A stretch of 64,000 nt of DNA from Streptomyces sp. CB02366. GTDB taxonomy: Bacteria > Actinomycetota > Actinomycetes > Streptomycetales > Streptomycetaceae. Positions 29,001 through 36,000 of the stretch are shown piece after piece (position 1 is the stretch's first letter; each line of letters opens with the position of its first letter). The stretch is from contig NZ_LIVT01000007.1 of assembly GCF_001905905.1 (NCBI RefSeq), forward strand, positions 186,001 through 250,000, written 5' to 3'. Both the position numbers and the translations under genes were made by a program. The notes beneath the pieces are model-generated. The model was not told the DNA's origin. It saw only the letters and a list, made by a program, of their open reading frames with translations, and searched no databases.

Positions 29001-30501
29001 CCCAGGGCGAGTCCGCCAGCACGTCGAGCGGCTGGTCGATGGGGGAGCCCCAGGTGTAGATGCCGTGCGCGGTCGCGGGGACCACCAGGGCACGGTCCTC
29101 GGGCGCGTTCTTCTCCAGCCACTCGCCGGTGGTCTCCCAGTAGGCGGGCAGTTCCCGGAACGAACCCGGTTGCAGGATCGAGCCGTTGACGTACGGCCAG
29201 GCCAGACCCGGCAGCACGGTCACGGCGGCGGCCACCGGGGCCAGCCGCCGGAAGCGGGCCGCGTTCCGCCCGCCGCGCGCCGCGGCGGCGAGGGAGGCCA
29301 CCGCCGTCAGGTGTGCGAGACCCAGGGCGAGGGCGAGCGCCGCACCCGTCTGGAACTTGTAGATGTTGCGGAACGGCACCAGCGGGCCGTCCAGCCACTC
29401 CTGCACGGTCCCGTGGAACGGCCCGCCCAGCGCACCGCCGTACCCGGCGAGCGTGATCAGTGCGACGCTCAGCACCGTCAGCACCAGCCAGCGGCGCTCG
29501 GGCAGGTCACGCCGTGCCAGCCCCGCCAGGCCCAGGGCGGCGGCGAGCGCCGAGCCCAGGACGGTGACGGCCGCGGTGGCCACGGTCCAGCCGGCGGGCA
29601 GCCACGCCTCGCCGAAGTTCAGGTAGCCGACCCAGTTGCCGCCGCCGCGCAGCATCTCCGTCGCCGACATGGTCGCCGTGGTGGTGTACGAGGACTCCAC
29701 GTACGGCATGAAGTTCTCGCCGAACGTCCCGAGCAGCAGCAGCGGAACGATCCACCAGGCGGTAGCGAGGACCACCCCCGGAATCCACCAGGCCAGCAGC
29801 GCGCGCTTGCGCGGCCCGCCCGGCCGGGACAGCAGGTACAGCCCCACCGGCAGCAGCGAGGCCAGGGTGGAGGCGGCGTTGACCCCGCCCATCAACGGGA
29901 CCAGCAGCGCGGAGCGGGCCGCTGCGACCCGCGGCGCCCATCGCGGGTCCGTCAGCGGCAGCAGCACCCACGGCAGCAACGCGCCCGGCAGGGCCGCGGC
30001 CGAGGTCGAACCCACGACGATCGTGTACGTCGGCCACAGCGCGTACACCACCGCGCCCAGCAGCCGGGTCGCCGCAGACCCCACGGTCAGTCGCTCGGCC
30101 AGCCGGAGCGCCCCCCAGAACGCGGTCGCCACGATCAGCGACAGCCACAGCCGCTCCGCGAGCCACACCGGCACGTGCAGCAGGTCGGCGGCCCCGTAGT
30201 ACGGCAGCATCGGGACGGCGTAGCCCACGTACTGGTCGGCGATCCCGCCGAACCCGGCCCGGCTGTGCCACAGTTCGCCCAGGTCGCTCAGGAAGCGCCA
30301 CGGGTCCACGACGACGCCGAGCTTGGTGTCGAACGTCATCCTTCCCGGCGACACGGCGAGGAACGCCGCGAGGACGGCGGCCCAGAAGCCCAGCAGCCAC
30401 CGCCGGGAGCGGGGCGGGGGCGGGCCCCCGGCGGAGCCGGGCGGCACGGGGTCCGCGCCGTCCGGCGCCGTGGACCGGGGTGGGAGGACAGCGCTGGTCA
30501 T
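26086..30501 (-). CDS. Giant AftD-like membrane glycosyltransferase (alpha-(1->3)-arabinofuranosyltransferase family, DUF3367)
   Basis: A 1471-residue polytopic protein. The first 520 residues carry about ten membrane spans of GT-C type; an acidic/Arg pattern after the first span (SPGRMTFDTKLGVVVDP) fits the catalytic first loop. Then a long extracellular part has discoidin-like carbohydrate-binding regions (VNAFDGDPETGWAEGSPG at about 750 and LTDGDLTTAWIAGERP near 970) before further spans close to the C terminus and a disordered Gly/Pro/Arg tail. Mycobacterial AftD transfers arabinofuranose from decaprenyl-phosphate to arabinogalactan. Streptomyces walls lack that polymer, so the real acceptor is unknown. 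It overlaps neighbours by 4 and 1 bases, in the middle of the operon. Confidence 0.85.
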   Translation of the reverse strand: MTSAVLPPRSTAPDGADPVPPGSAGGPPPPRSRRWLLGFWAAVLAAFLAVSPGRMTFDTKLGVVVDPWRFLSDLGELWHSRAGFGGIADQYVGYAVPMLPYYGAADLLHVPVWLAERLWLSLIVATAFWGALRLAERLTVGSAATRLLGAVVYALWPTYTIVVGSTSAAALPGALLPWVLLPLTDPRWAPRVAAARSALLVPLMGGVNAASTLASLLPVGLYLLSRPGGPRKRALLAWWIPGVVLATAWWIVPLLLLGTFGENFMPYVESSYTTTATMSATEMLRGGGNWVGYLNFGEAWLPAGWTVATAAVTVLGSALAAALGLAGLARRDLPERRWLVLTVLSVALITLAGYGGALGGPFHGTVQEWLDGPLVPFRNIYKFQTGAALALALGLAHLTAVASLAAAARGGRNAARFRRLAPVAAAVTVLPGLAWPYVNGSILQPGSFRELPAYWETTGEWLEKNAPEDRALVVPATAHGIYTWGSPIDQPLDVLADSPWGQRDYVPFGTPGNRRVMDAVEQALTTGGEVPGLSAFLNRAGLHHVVVRNDLDPDQLGYVPTTTVKRTLEASGYRRVTGFGPVMTGGRIAADTPVQVEGLYPRQRAVEVYEPPAGTERPGRAGTAPVASTAVVSGGPESLLPLSASGALDGRPAVLAGDAHPGLGRPSLYAAGDGLRRADTRFGLVNSNTSYTYTADERNAVEAAQDPGREPRQILPSTGAEHQTTAVLRGAKKVGASSVGNWLFHLPRYDPVNAFDGDPETGWAEGSPGSPENEWVRIDFTGPTDIPGSLQVTPLPSADVRAAPTVVRVETDQGSKDSPLRPDGSAQTVAAPAGRAAWLKVTILESQQGRPGLTGAGFTDIAIPGVRVTRMLELPADAPREGADSTVYSLRRGSDPGGLSSVAAEAGLHRQFTPREAGAYRVSATAVPVPGDALDKLLFELTGERERIEVSADSTARLGTDLSPRNLTDGDLTTAWIAGERPVLHLSWPEKKEIGEIVFAAAGGLSTRPEQVQITSPDGTAVAAVDENGMARFSPIRTDRLDITISRQAPLTVHNPVADDRLQLPVGLSEVYIPALEEYRTPQPKPDKTFALACGKGPVLSVGGTFLETRAEGRVRDLTQRRPIEVTPCTKGGSVELPASPTTVEAGDAGPLAITDVTLGNGASGAGTGTPRPVEAERGDGDRRTIAVGAGEASYLQIHENHNKGWKATLDGEELTPLRIDGWQQAFLVPAGEGGTVTLEYGPARIYRAGLIGAGVLLLVLAVLAFGRRREAEPYADEDRPVPPGPGLVLGTVALTLVGAVIAGPLALAVPVLAVLAHFRPRLLAPVAFAAMAAAGAVAAVGTGEATAADEGAFSATAQLLALTGLFAALVTAGRGPLGKRAAGGRGAASPAAAGDGAPTVPARAVASGRTVSTDPKRPQGDPPPAPGSGHGYGSAAGEGHASRPGGGHGDENPARRSGGERPPSRPGGSS

Positions 30502-31217
30502 GAACACCGCCGGAGGATGAGGAGGAGGTTCCAGGTGGCGAACTCCCGCAGGACGGGGATCCGCGGCACGAGCTGGGGGAGGACGGGCCAGTAGCGCGAC
30601 CGTGCGGACACGATCGCCACGTCCGAGCGGCCCCGGACATGGCGCAGCGTCTCGCCGACGCCGATCTTGAACAGGTTCTCGCCGAGCCGGTGCTTGGCGG
30701 GTTTCCCGGTGCGCCGCTCGTAGCGGCTTCGGGCCCGGTCGGCGCCGAGGTAGTGCCAGGGCGCCCACTCGTGGCCGCCCCACGGGGAGAGCCAGTTGGT
30801 GTACGAGAGGTAGATGAGGCCGCCGGGACGGGTCACCCGCGCCATCTCGCTGAGGAAGGTGTGCGGATCGGCGACGTGCTCCAGCACGTTGGAGGAGAAG
30901 CAGACGTCGGCCGCGCCGTCGGCGAGCGGCAGCAGATAGCCGTCGGCGACGACGGTGTCCGCGCGCTGCCCGGGGCCGATCTCCGCCGAATCCGGTTCGA
31001 AGAGGTAGCCGTGCGCGCCGCGCCGCCGGAACTCGCGGGTGAAGTAGCCGTCGCCGCCGCCGATGTCCACCACGACCTTGCCCCGCAGCGGGCCGTGCCG
31101 TTCGACCTGGTCGGCCGCGTCGCGGGCCAGCAGGGTGTACGCGGTGGCGGGGTCGCCCTGTTCGCGCAGGAAGGCGCGGAACAGGGCGGCCGACCGCCGG
31201 AACGAGGGGTCTTTCAC
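30498..31217 (-). CDS. Class I SAM-dependent methyltransferase
   Basis: A 239-residue methyltransferase starting at GTG 31217. Motif I is VVVDIGGGDGYFTREFRRRGA, then YLFEPDSAEI; the strand-4 region DVCFSSNVLEHVADP and RVTRPGGLIYLSYTN follow, then SPWGGHEWAPWHYLG, a segment seen in glycan-cluster methyltransferases of Actinobacteria. Its start overlaps the stop of the GT4 gene by 4 bases (GTGA) and its stop overlaps the AftD-like gene start by 4 bases (ATGA). This tight packing between two glycosyltransferases makes a lipid-linked sugar or a glycan its likely substrate; that is inference. Confidence 0.85.
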   Translation of the reverse strand: MKDPSFRRSAALFRAFLREQGDPATAYTLLARDAADQVERHGPLRGKVVVDIGGGDGYFTREFRRRGAHGYLFEPDSAEIGPGQRADTVVADGYLLPLADGAADVCFSSNVLEHVADPHTFLSEMARVTRPGGLIYLSYTNWLSPWGGHEWAPWHYLGADRARSRYERRTGKPAKHRLGENLFKIGVGETLRHVRGRSDVAIVSARSRYWPVLPQLVPRIPVLREFATWNLLLILRRCS

Positions 31218-32410
31218 GCGCTCGCGCCCATCGCCGGGGCTTTCGGGCGGTCCGCGGCGCCGGCCGGCGGTCCGGCGGCCGCCTCGGCGGCCACCGCCGC
31301 GAACCGGCGCACGCTGGAGGTCCACCGGTAGTCGGCGGCGCGTTCGCGGGCCGCCTTCCCCATGGCCTCGCGCCGCTCGTCGTCCAGCGCCAGGGCGCAC
31401 CAGGCGGCGGCGAACGAGGAAGCGCCGCGGGCGAGGAGGCCGGTGACGCCGTCCTCGACGGAGTCGCGCAGCCCCGGCACGTCGAAGCCCAGGGTGGGGG
31501 TGGAGCGGGCCGCGGCCTCCGTGACGACGAGTCCCCAGCCCTCGACGGCGGCCGGGTGCAGCAGCAGCCATGAGGCGCAGAGCAGCCGGTGCTTCTCCGC
31601 CTCGGTCACGTGCCCGGCGAACTCCACGCCCGGGCCGGCCAGTCGTTCCAGCCGGGCGCGCTCGGGGCCGTCGCCGACGATCACGAGCCGACCGCCGGTG
31701 ACCGGCCGGACCCGCTCCCAGAGCTGGAGCAGCAGATCGATGCGCTTGTAGTCGACGAGCCGGCCCAGCGCCACGAACAGCGGGGTGGTGGAGCGTTCGC
31801 CCTGCGGGCTCGGCTCCTGGACCCCGTTGTGCACCACTCGGATCCGGCTGTCCGGTACGCCCAGGTCGCGCAGGGCGCCCGCCGTGGACGGGGAGACCGC
31901 GATCATCAGGTGGTCGCGGTAGGCGCGGGACAGCGCCCAGTGCTCGAGTCTGCGCCCGGCACGGGCCACCGGGGCCGGGAAGCGCATGTCCCACAGGTCG
32001 GTGTGCACATGGTTGACCAGGCACACGGTGGGCCCGCGGTGCCACAGCGGAGCCAGGTACGGCATGCCGTTGCAGACCTCGACGAGCAGGTCGCACGAGC
32101 CGATGTGCCGGGCGAACGCGGACCGCGCGCCGATGTAGTGCCCCAGCGCGGAGCCCGCCGAGACGACCCGGTAGGGCCTGCGGGCGGCCTGTCCGCCGCA
32201 GAGCAGCGTGACGTCGTGACCCTGCTCGGTGAGGCCGAGGGCCAGTTGGTCGACCAGCAGCTCGGAGCCGCCGGCGGCCGGATTGCCCAGGTCGCGGTGG
32301 GCGAGGAAGACGATACGTCCGGGGGCCCCGGAGACCGGGGTGGGCGCCGGGTCCTGGCCCGGGCGGACGGTGGCTGCGTCGAGCAAGGGGGGAGGTACGT
32401 GCCGGGGCAT
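31214..32410 (-). CDS. Glycosyltransferase family 4
   Basis: A 398-residue GT-B retaining glycosyltransferase. The N-terminal domain has LAHRDLGNPAAGGSELLVD, the acceptor-side glycine motif, and VSPSTAGALRDLGVPDSRI; the C-terminal donor-binding domain has FVALGRLVDYKRIDLLL and the EX7E-type segment HPAAVEGWGLVVTEAAARSTP. There is no membrane span or signal, so it acts on the cytoplasmic face, typically adding a sugar from a nucleotide donor to a lipid carrier or glycan. I chose ATG at 32410 (GGAG six bases ahead); the frame is open further upstream only with Pro/Arg-rich sequence. It is the second gene of the operon, 219 bases after the DUF3068 gene. Confidence 0.88.
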   Translation of the reverse strand: MPRHVPPPLLDAATVRPGQDPAPTPVSGAPGRIVFLAHRDLGNPAAGGSELLVDQLALGLTEQGHDVTLLCGGQAARRPYRVVSAGSALGHYIGARSAFARHIGSCDLLVEVCNGMPYLAPLWHRGPTVCLVNHVHTDLWDMRFPAPVARAGRRLEHWALSRAYRDHLMIAVSPSTAGALRDLGVPDSRIRVVHNGVQEPSPQGERSTTPLFVALGRLVDYKRIDLLLQLWERVRPVTGGRLVIVGDGPERARLERLAGPGVEFAGHVTEAEKHRLLCASWLLLHPAAVEGWGLVVTEAAARSTPTLGFDVPGLRDSVEDGVTGLLARGASSFAAAWCALALDDERREAMGKAARERAADYRWTSSVRRFAAVAAEAAAGPPAGAADRPKAPAMGASA

Positions 32411-32629
32411 GCGTGCTCCAACTCGGCTCAGGGGGCGGGAAGGCGGCCCGCGGGAGGCGGGGGGAGGGGCCGGAGGGGCGAGGGCGAGGGTGGGGCGGAG
32501 ACGGACGGGGAAAGGGAACGCGGGCAGGGGACAGGGACGAGACCGGGGGGCCGTGCTCTGGTGGGGATAGACAGTTTTGGGCACGGGTACGCCCCCGGCT
32601 ACTCACCGGAGCAACAACTTGCCGGTAAC

Positions 32630-33613
32630 TCAGGTGCGCGGAATCGTCATCAGGTGAGTATTCGGCGCTTCCGGTTCCGTTCGGCGGCCCCGGACGAGCA
32701 GGACGACGCCCGCCAGGGCGAGCACCCCGCCCAGCCCCGCCGCCCCGGCCGGCGCGGTCGTGCCGAGCATCGCGAGCCGGTCGCTGTCCGCCGACGCCAG
32801 CTCGACCTGCTTGCGCTGGGTCTCCTCTGTGAACTCCACCCGCCTGCTCTCCAGCAGCACCACGGCGTCCTTCTTGGAGCCGGGGGCGCGCAGCGTCTTC
32901 CTCGGGCCGATCGCCGCGTTGATGATGCGGCCGGTCCGCCGGTCCACGACGAGTTCGATGCCGCTGTTGGAGTACCACTCCTCGGCCAGCACCTGGGGCG
33001 TCTTCTTCCGGCCCACCAGGACGCCGGGCACCTGGCGCACCCCGGTCCTCGCGGGTTCCACCTCGCCCTTGAAGAGGTAGCCGGAGTAGCCCTGTACCTC
33101 CCGCTCACCGGCGTACGCGAGGCGCACGACGCCGCCGAGCGTGCCGTCCCACCAGCGGTAGGAGCGCTTCTCGACGTCGAAGGGGAACTTGAGGTACGCC
33201 TCCCCGTCGAACCGCGGGGACTCCTCGCAGCAGTGGACCGGCTCGTTGGTCGAGCGGTCGGTCACCCAGCGCTCCAGGGTCCACTGGAGGGCGTCGCGGG
33301 GGTCCGAGGCCGGCAGGGTCCCGTCGTGGTCGACCGAGGTGGAGACGTCCCACACGGCGTTGCCGCTCTGCTCGCTGTCGGCCACGTCGCCGCGCACCTG
33401 CCGGGTGATCGTGATCGTTCTGTCCTCGACCGTCTCCACCTCGGACGTGTCGAAGTAGCTGCCCGTCCCCGTGAAGACGGTGGTGGTGTCGATGTCGATG
33501 GGGGTGCGCTTGGCGTGCGGCTGGACGTACCAGACGAGCAGCGGGGCCAGCACGAGCAGGAAGACTCCCGCCCCCAGCAGGACGAGCGAGAGGGGTGAAG
33601 CGTTGTGGCGCAT
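32630..33613 (-). CDS. DUF3068 (PorA-type) membrane protein
   Basis: A 327-residue protein with one N-terminal span (SLVLLGAGVFLLVLAPLLVWYV), a large extracytoplasmic part of about 240 residues, and a C-terminal span (GAAGLGGVLALAGVVLLVRG). The extracellular region (TPIDIDTTTVFTGTGSYFDT to VELASADSDRL) matches DUF3068, a family restricted to Actinobacteria and listed by some as porin PorA-like; function is not known. ATG at 33613 follows AGGAG at eight bases and is preferred to a start 28 codons upstream. A good vegetative-type promoter (TTGACA-N18-TACTGT) lies at 33687-33716. It heads the minus-strand envelope operon; I expect a surface role related to the glycan. Confidence 0.82.
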   Translation of the reverse strand: MRHNASPLSLVLLGAGVFLLVLAPLLVWYVQPHAKRTPIDIDTTTVFTGTGSYFDTSEVETVEDRTITITRQVRGDVADSEQSGNAVWDVSTSVDHDGTLPASDPRDALQWTLERWVTDRSTNEPVHCCEESPRFDGEAYLKFPFDVEKRSYRWWDGTLGGVVRLAYAGEREVQGYSGYLFKGEVEPARTGVRQVPGVLVGRKKTPQVLAEEWYSNSGIELVVDRRTGRIINAAIGPRKTLRAPGSKKDAVVLLESRRVEFTEETQRKQVELASADSDRLAMLGTTAPAGAAGLGGVLALAGVVLLVRGRRTEPEAPNTHLMTIPRT

Positions 33614-33686
33614 CCGGGCACTCCTGGGTCGAATCTCTTCGCGGAGGTGCACGGGCCCCGGGCCGGTCAGCCCTTGATGGGCGTGA

Positions 33687-33716
33687 ACAGTAAGCAAAGC
33701 CTTGACGGAATGTCAA
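33687..33716 (-). promoter_or_regulatory. Vegetative-type promoter of the envelope operon, overlapping an inverted repeat
   Basis: On the minus strand TTGACA (33716-33711) is followed by 18 bases and TACTGT (33692-33687), close to the housekeeping sigma consensus, 74 bases before the DUF3068 start. The -35 box overlaps a perfect inverted repeat TTGAC-N5-GTCAA (33702-33716), whose plus-strand half offers a -35 box for the divergent PucR operon. A regulator bound there could affect both directions. Confidence 0.6.
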
Positions 33717-33796
33717 TGTGCTGTCGACACTGTGTCCCAGCCGGAGAGCCGCGCTGAAGGGGTGGGGACCATCTTCAGCAAGGAGCTGACCCGACC

Positions 33797-33949
33797 ATGC
33801 GCAGAATCGTCGCCGCCGCTGTCACCACCCTGGTGGCCGCCACCCTCGCCGTGGGTGCGGCGGTCGGTGCCGTGGCACTGCTCGACGCCACTCCCGACCA
33901 GCCCAACACGCCTCTGATCAGCTATGACACCTCCCCGGCAGCCCCATGA
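33797..33949 (+). CDS. Small secreted or membrane peptide coupled to PucR
   Basis: A 50-residue ORF, too short for routine gene lists. ATG at 33797 follows AAGGAG and the product begins MRRIVAAAVTTLVAATLAVG, a basic start followed by a hydrophobic stretch of about 27 residues, then a short polar tail ending DTSPAAP. It would be a single-span membrane peptide or a cleaved signal-peptide product. The stop overlaps the ATG of the PucR gene by 4 bases (ATGA), a strong sign of translational coupling and that the small ORF is real. No homologue is recognised. It may tie PucR synthesis to membrane insertion, but that is speculation. Confidence 0.7.
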   Translation: MRRIVAAAVTTLVAATLAVGAAVGAVALLDATPDQPNTPLISYDTSPAAP

Positions 33950-35151
33950 CCCGCCCGGCCTGGCAGGACGTCCCCCGGTCCAAGCTCGACCGCTTCGAGG
34001 AGATCGCCCGTTCCGAGGCGCCCGAGCTCGCGCAGACCATCCTCTTCCAGATTCGCCGGGAGTACCCCTATCTGCACCTGGTGGAGGACGAGTCCGGGGA
34101 ACCGCTGGCCCTCGTCGGCATCCGCCGTGCCATCGAGGGTTTCGTCCACAACCTCACCGGCGGCGACCGCCCCCGGGTGCCGCCGGAGATGTTCCAGGAG
34201 TTCGGCCGGGGCGAGGGGCTGGAGGGCCGCAGCCTCGACGCACTCCAGGCCATCTACCGCCTCGGGGTCCGGCTCACCTGGCGCAGGCTCGCCGAGATCG
34301 GCCAGGAGGCCGACATCCCGGCGCCCGCCATGTACGAGCTGGCCGAATCGGGATTCGAGTATCTGGACGGGCTCGTGGAACAGTCGGTACGGGGCTACGC
34401 CGAGGCCGCAGCCCGACGTGCCAGTGAACGGCTGCGTCTCCAGCGCCAGTTGATCGAACTCCTGCTGATGGAACACCGCGGTGACGTCTCCGTGGCCCTG
34501 GCCGAGCGGGCCGCCCGCATCGGCTGGGAGCTGCCGGAGACGATCGCGGTGGGCGTGCTGATGCGTCCGGCCCGCGAAGCGGTGGCCCCGGCGGTGGGGC
34601 AGGGCATCCTGCTGGAGATGGAGAGCGAGCAGCCGCGGGTGGTCGTCCCGGACCCGGAGACGGCGGGGCGGGCGGAGATCCTGCGGCGCGCGACGGCCGG
34701 CTGGTCCGGGGCGATCGGCCCGTCGGTCCCGCTGGCGGCCGCGGCGACCTCGCTGCGCTGGGCGGAGACCGCCGTTCAGCTCATCAAGAAGGGCCTGCTG
34801 CCGCAGGGCGAGGTGCTGCACTGCACCGAGCGGACGGAAGAACTCCTCCTGTTGCCCGCCGAGGACCTGATCGACGCCGCCGCCCGGCGCTGTCTCGCCC
34901 CGCTGGACGGCCTCAGCGCCACCCAGGCGCGACGGCTGGCGGAGACCCTGCTCGCCTGGATCGAAACCTCCGGCGGCGCCCCCGAGGTGGCCGCCCGGCT
35001 GGGCGTCCATCCGCAGACGGCCCGCTACCGGCTGCGGCAGATCCGCGAGCTGTGGGGCGACGCCATCGACGAACCGGACCAGCGCTTCGAGATGCTCCTG
35101 GTGCTCCGGGCCCGGCGCCTGCGGGGCGGTCTCGCCCCGGCCGAGGACTGA
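33946..35151 (+). CDS. PucR family transcriptional regulator
   Basis: A 401-residue PucR/CdaR-type regulator. The N-terminal half is helical (FQIRREYPYLHLVEDESGEP, then LDALQAIYRLGVRLTWRRLA, as in the GGDEF-like/RsbT-related domain of actinobacterial members) and the C terminus is the PucR helix-turn-helix (LAETLLAWIETSGGAPEVAA, then LGVHPQTARYRLRQIRELWG). PucR proteins often activate catabolism of purines, amines or other nitrogen sources. It starts inside the stop of the 50-residue peptide ORF and is convergent with the SDR gene of the amine catabolic cluster, separated by a strong terminator. Its targets may be that cluster or the divergent envelope operon; sequence does not decide. Confidence 0.9.
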   Translation: MTRPAWQDVPRSKLDRFEEIARSEAPELAQTILFQIRREYPYLHLVEDESGEPLALVGIRRAIEGFVHNLTGGDRPRVPPEMFQEFGRGEGLEGRSLDALQAIYRLGVRLTWRRLAEIGQEADIPAPAMYELAESGFEYLDGLVEQSVRGYAEAAARRASERLRLQRQLIELLLMEHRGDVSVALAERAARIGWELPETIAVGVLMRPAREAVAPAVGQGILLEMESEQPRVVVPDPETAGRAEILRRATAGWSGAIGPSVPLAAAATSLRWAETAVQLIKKGLLPQGEVLHCTERTEELLLLPAEDLIDAAARRCLAPLDGLSATQARRLAETLLAWIETSGGAPEVAARLGVHPQTARYRLRQIRELWGDAIDEPDQRFEMLLVLRARRLRGGLAPAED

Positions 35152-35159
35152 GCCCCGGT

Positions 35160-35198
35160 CCGTACGGCCGACGGCGACGGGCGCCGTCGGCCGTACGG
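35160..35198. terminator. Strong bidirectional terminator
   Basis: A perfect 17-base stem (35160-35176 with 35182-35198) around the loop ACGGG, in the 58-base gap between the convergent PucR and SDR genes. This is among the strongest hairpins in the window and should end transcripts from both sides. Confidence 0.85.
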
Positions 35199-35209
35199 GC
35201 CGGCAGGCA

Positions 35210-35995
35210 TCACACCGGGGTGACGTACGCCCCGGCGATTCCGCCGTCGACCAGGAAGTCCGTGGCGTTCACGAACGAGGAGTCGTCGCTCGCCAGGAAC
35301 GCCACGGCGGCGGCGATCTCGGTCGGCTCGGCGAACCGGCCGACCGGGATGTGGACCAGCCGCCGGGCGGCCCGCTCCGGGTCCTTGGCGAACAGCTCCT
35401 GGAGGAGCGGGGTGTTGACCGGGCCGGGGCACAGCGCGTTGACCCGGATGCCGTCGCGCGCGAACTGCACACCCAGCTCGCGCGACATCGCCAGCACCCC
35501 GCCCTTGGAGGCGGTGTACGAGATCTGCGAGGTGGCCGCGCCCATCCGGGCCACGAACGAGGCCGTGTTGATGATCGACCCCCTGCGCTGGGCGCGCATG
35601 TAGGGGATGGCCGCCTTGCAGCAGAGGTAGACGGAGGTGAGGTTGACCTCCTGCACCCGCTTCCACGCCTCCAGGCCGGTCTCCAGGATGGAGTCGTCGT
35701 CGGGCGGGGAGATCCCCGCGTTGTTGAACGCGACGTCGACCGAGCCGTAGGCGTCGAACGCGGCCCTGAAGAGGGCGTCCACCTGCTCGGCGTCGGTGAC
35801 GTCGGTGCGGACGAAGAGCCCGGCGGCCTCCTCGGCGGCGGCCTTGCCGCGCTCCTCGTCCACATCGGCGCAGACGACGTGGGCGCCTTCGGCGGCCAGC
35901 CGCCGCACGGTGGCCAGGCCGATCCCGCTGCCCGCCCCGGTGACGACGGCGGTGCGGCCGACCAGGCGGCGGCAGACGGAAGAAGTGTCGGTCAT
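35210..35995 (-). CDS. SDR family oxidoreductase
   Basis: A 261-residue classical short-chain dehydrogenase/reductase using NAD(P). The cofactor motif TGAGSGIG (about 19-26), the acidic residue in CADVDEERG favouring NAD, NNAG, the catalytic Ser in NTASFVARM and Tyr/Lys in YTASKGG are all present, and the C terminus carries FLASDDSSFVNATDFLVDGG. It is the last of three minus-strand genes (GS-like ligase, aldehyde dehydrogenase, SDR), 5 bases after the aldehyde dehydrogenase stop. In the cluster it probably oxidises or reduces an intermediate of amine breakdown. Generic names such as 3-oxoacyl-ACP reductase for such proteins should not be taken literally. Confidence 0.88.
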   Translation of the reverse strand: MTDTSSVCRRLVGRTAVVTGAGSGIGLATVRRLAAEGAHVVCADVDEERGKAAAEEAAGLFVRTDVTDAEQVDALFRAAFDAYGSVDVAFNNAGISPPDDDSILETGLEAWKRVQEVNLTSVYLCCKAAIPYMRAQRRGSIINTASFVARMGAATSQISYTASKGGVLAMSRELGVQFARDGIRVNALCPGPVNTPLLQELFAKDPERAARRLVHIPVGRFAEPTEIAAAVAFLASDDSSFVNATDFLVDGGIAGAYVTPV

Positions 35996-36000
35996 GGTGC

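Noticed and set aside
25564..30594. 1676-codon plus-strand frame opposite the AftD-like gene
   Set aside because: Low-complexity Arg/Gln/Gly/His composition typical of antisense to high-GC coding sequence; no motif.
32584..32590. GGGTAC on the plus strand near the GT4 gene
   Set aside because: Only a loose GGAT-N16 partner upstream and no plus-strand gene follows.
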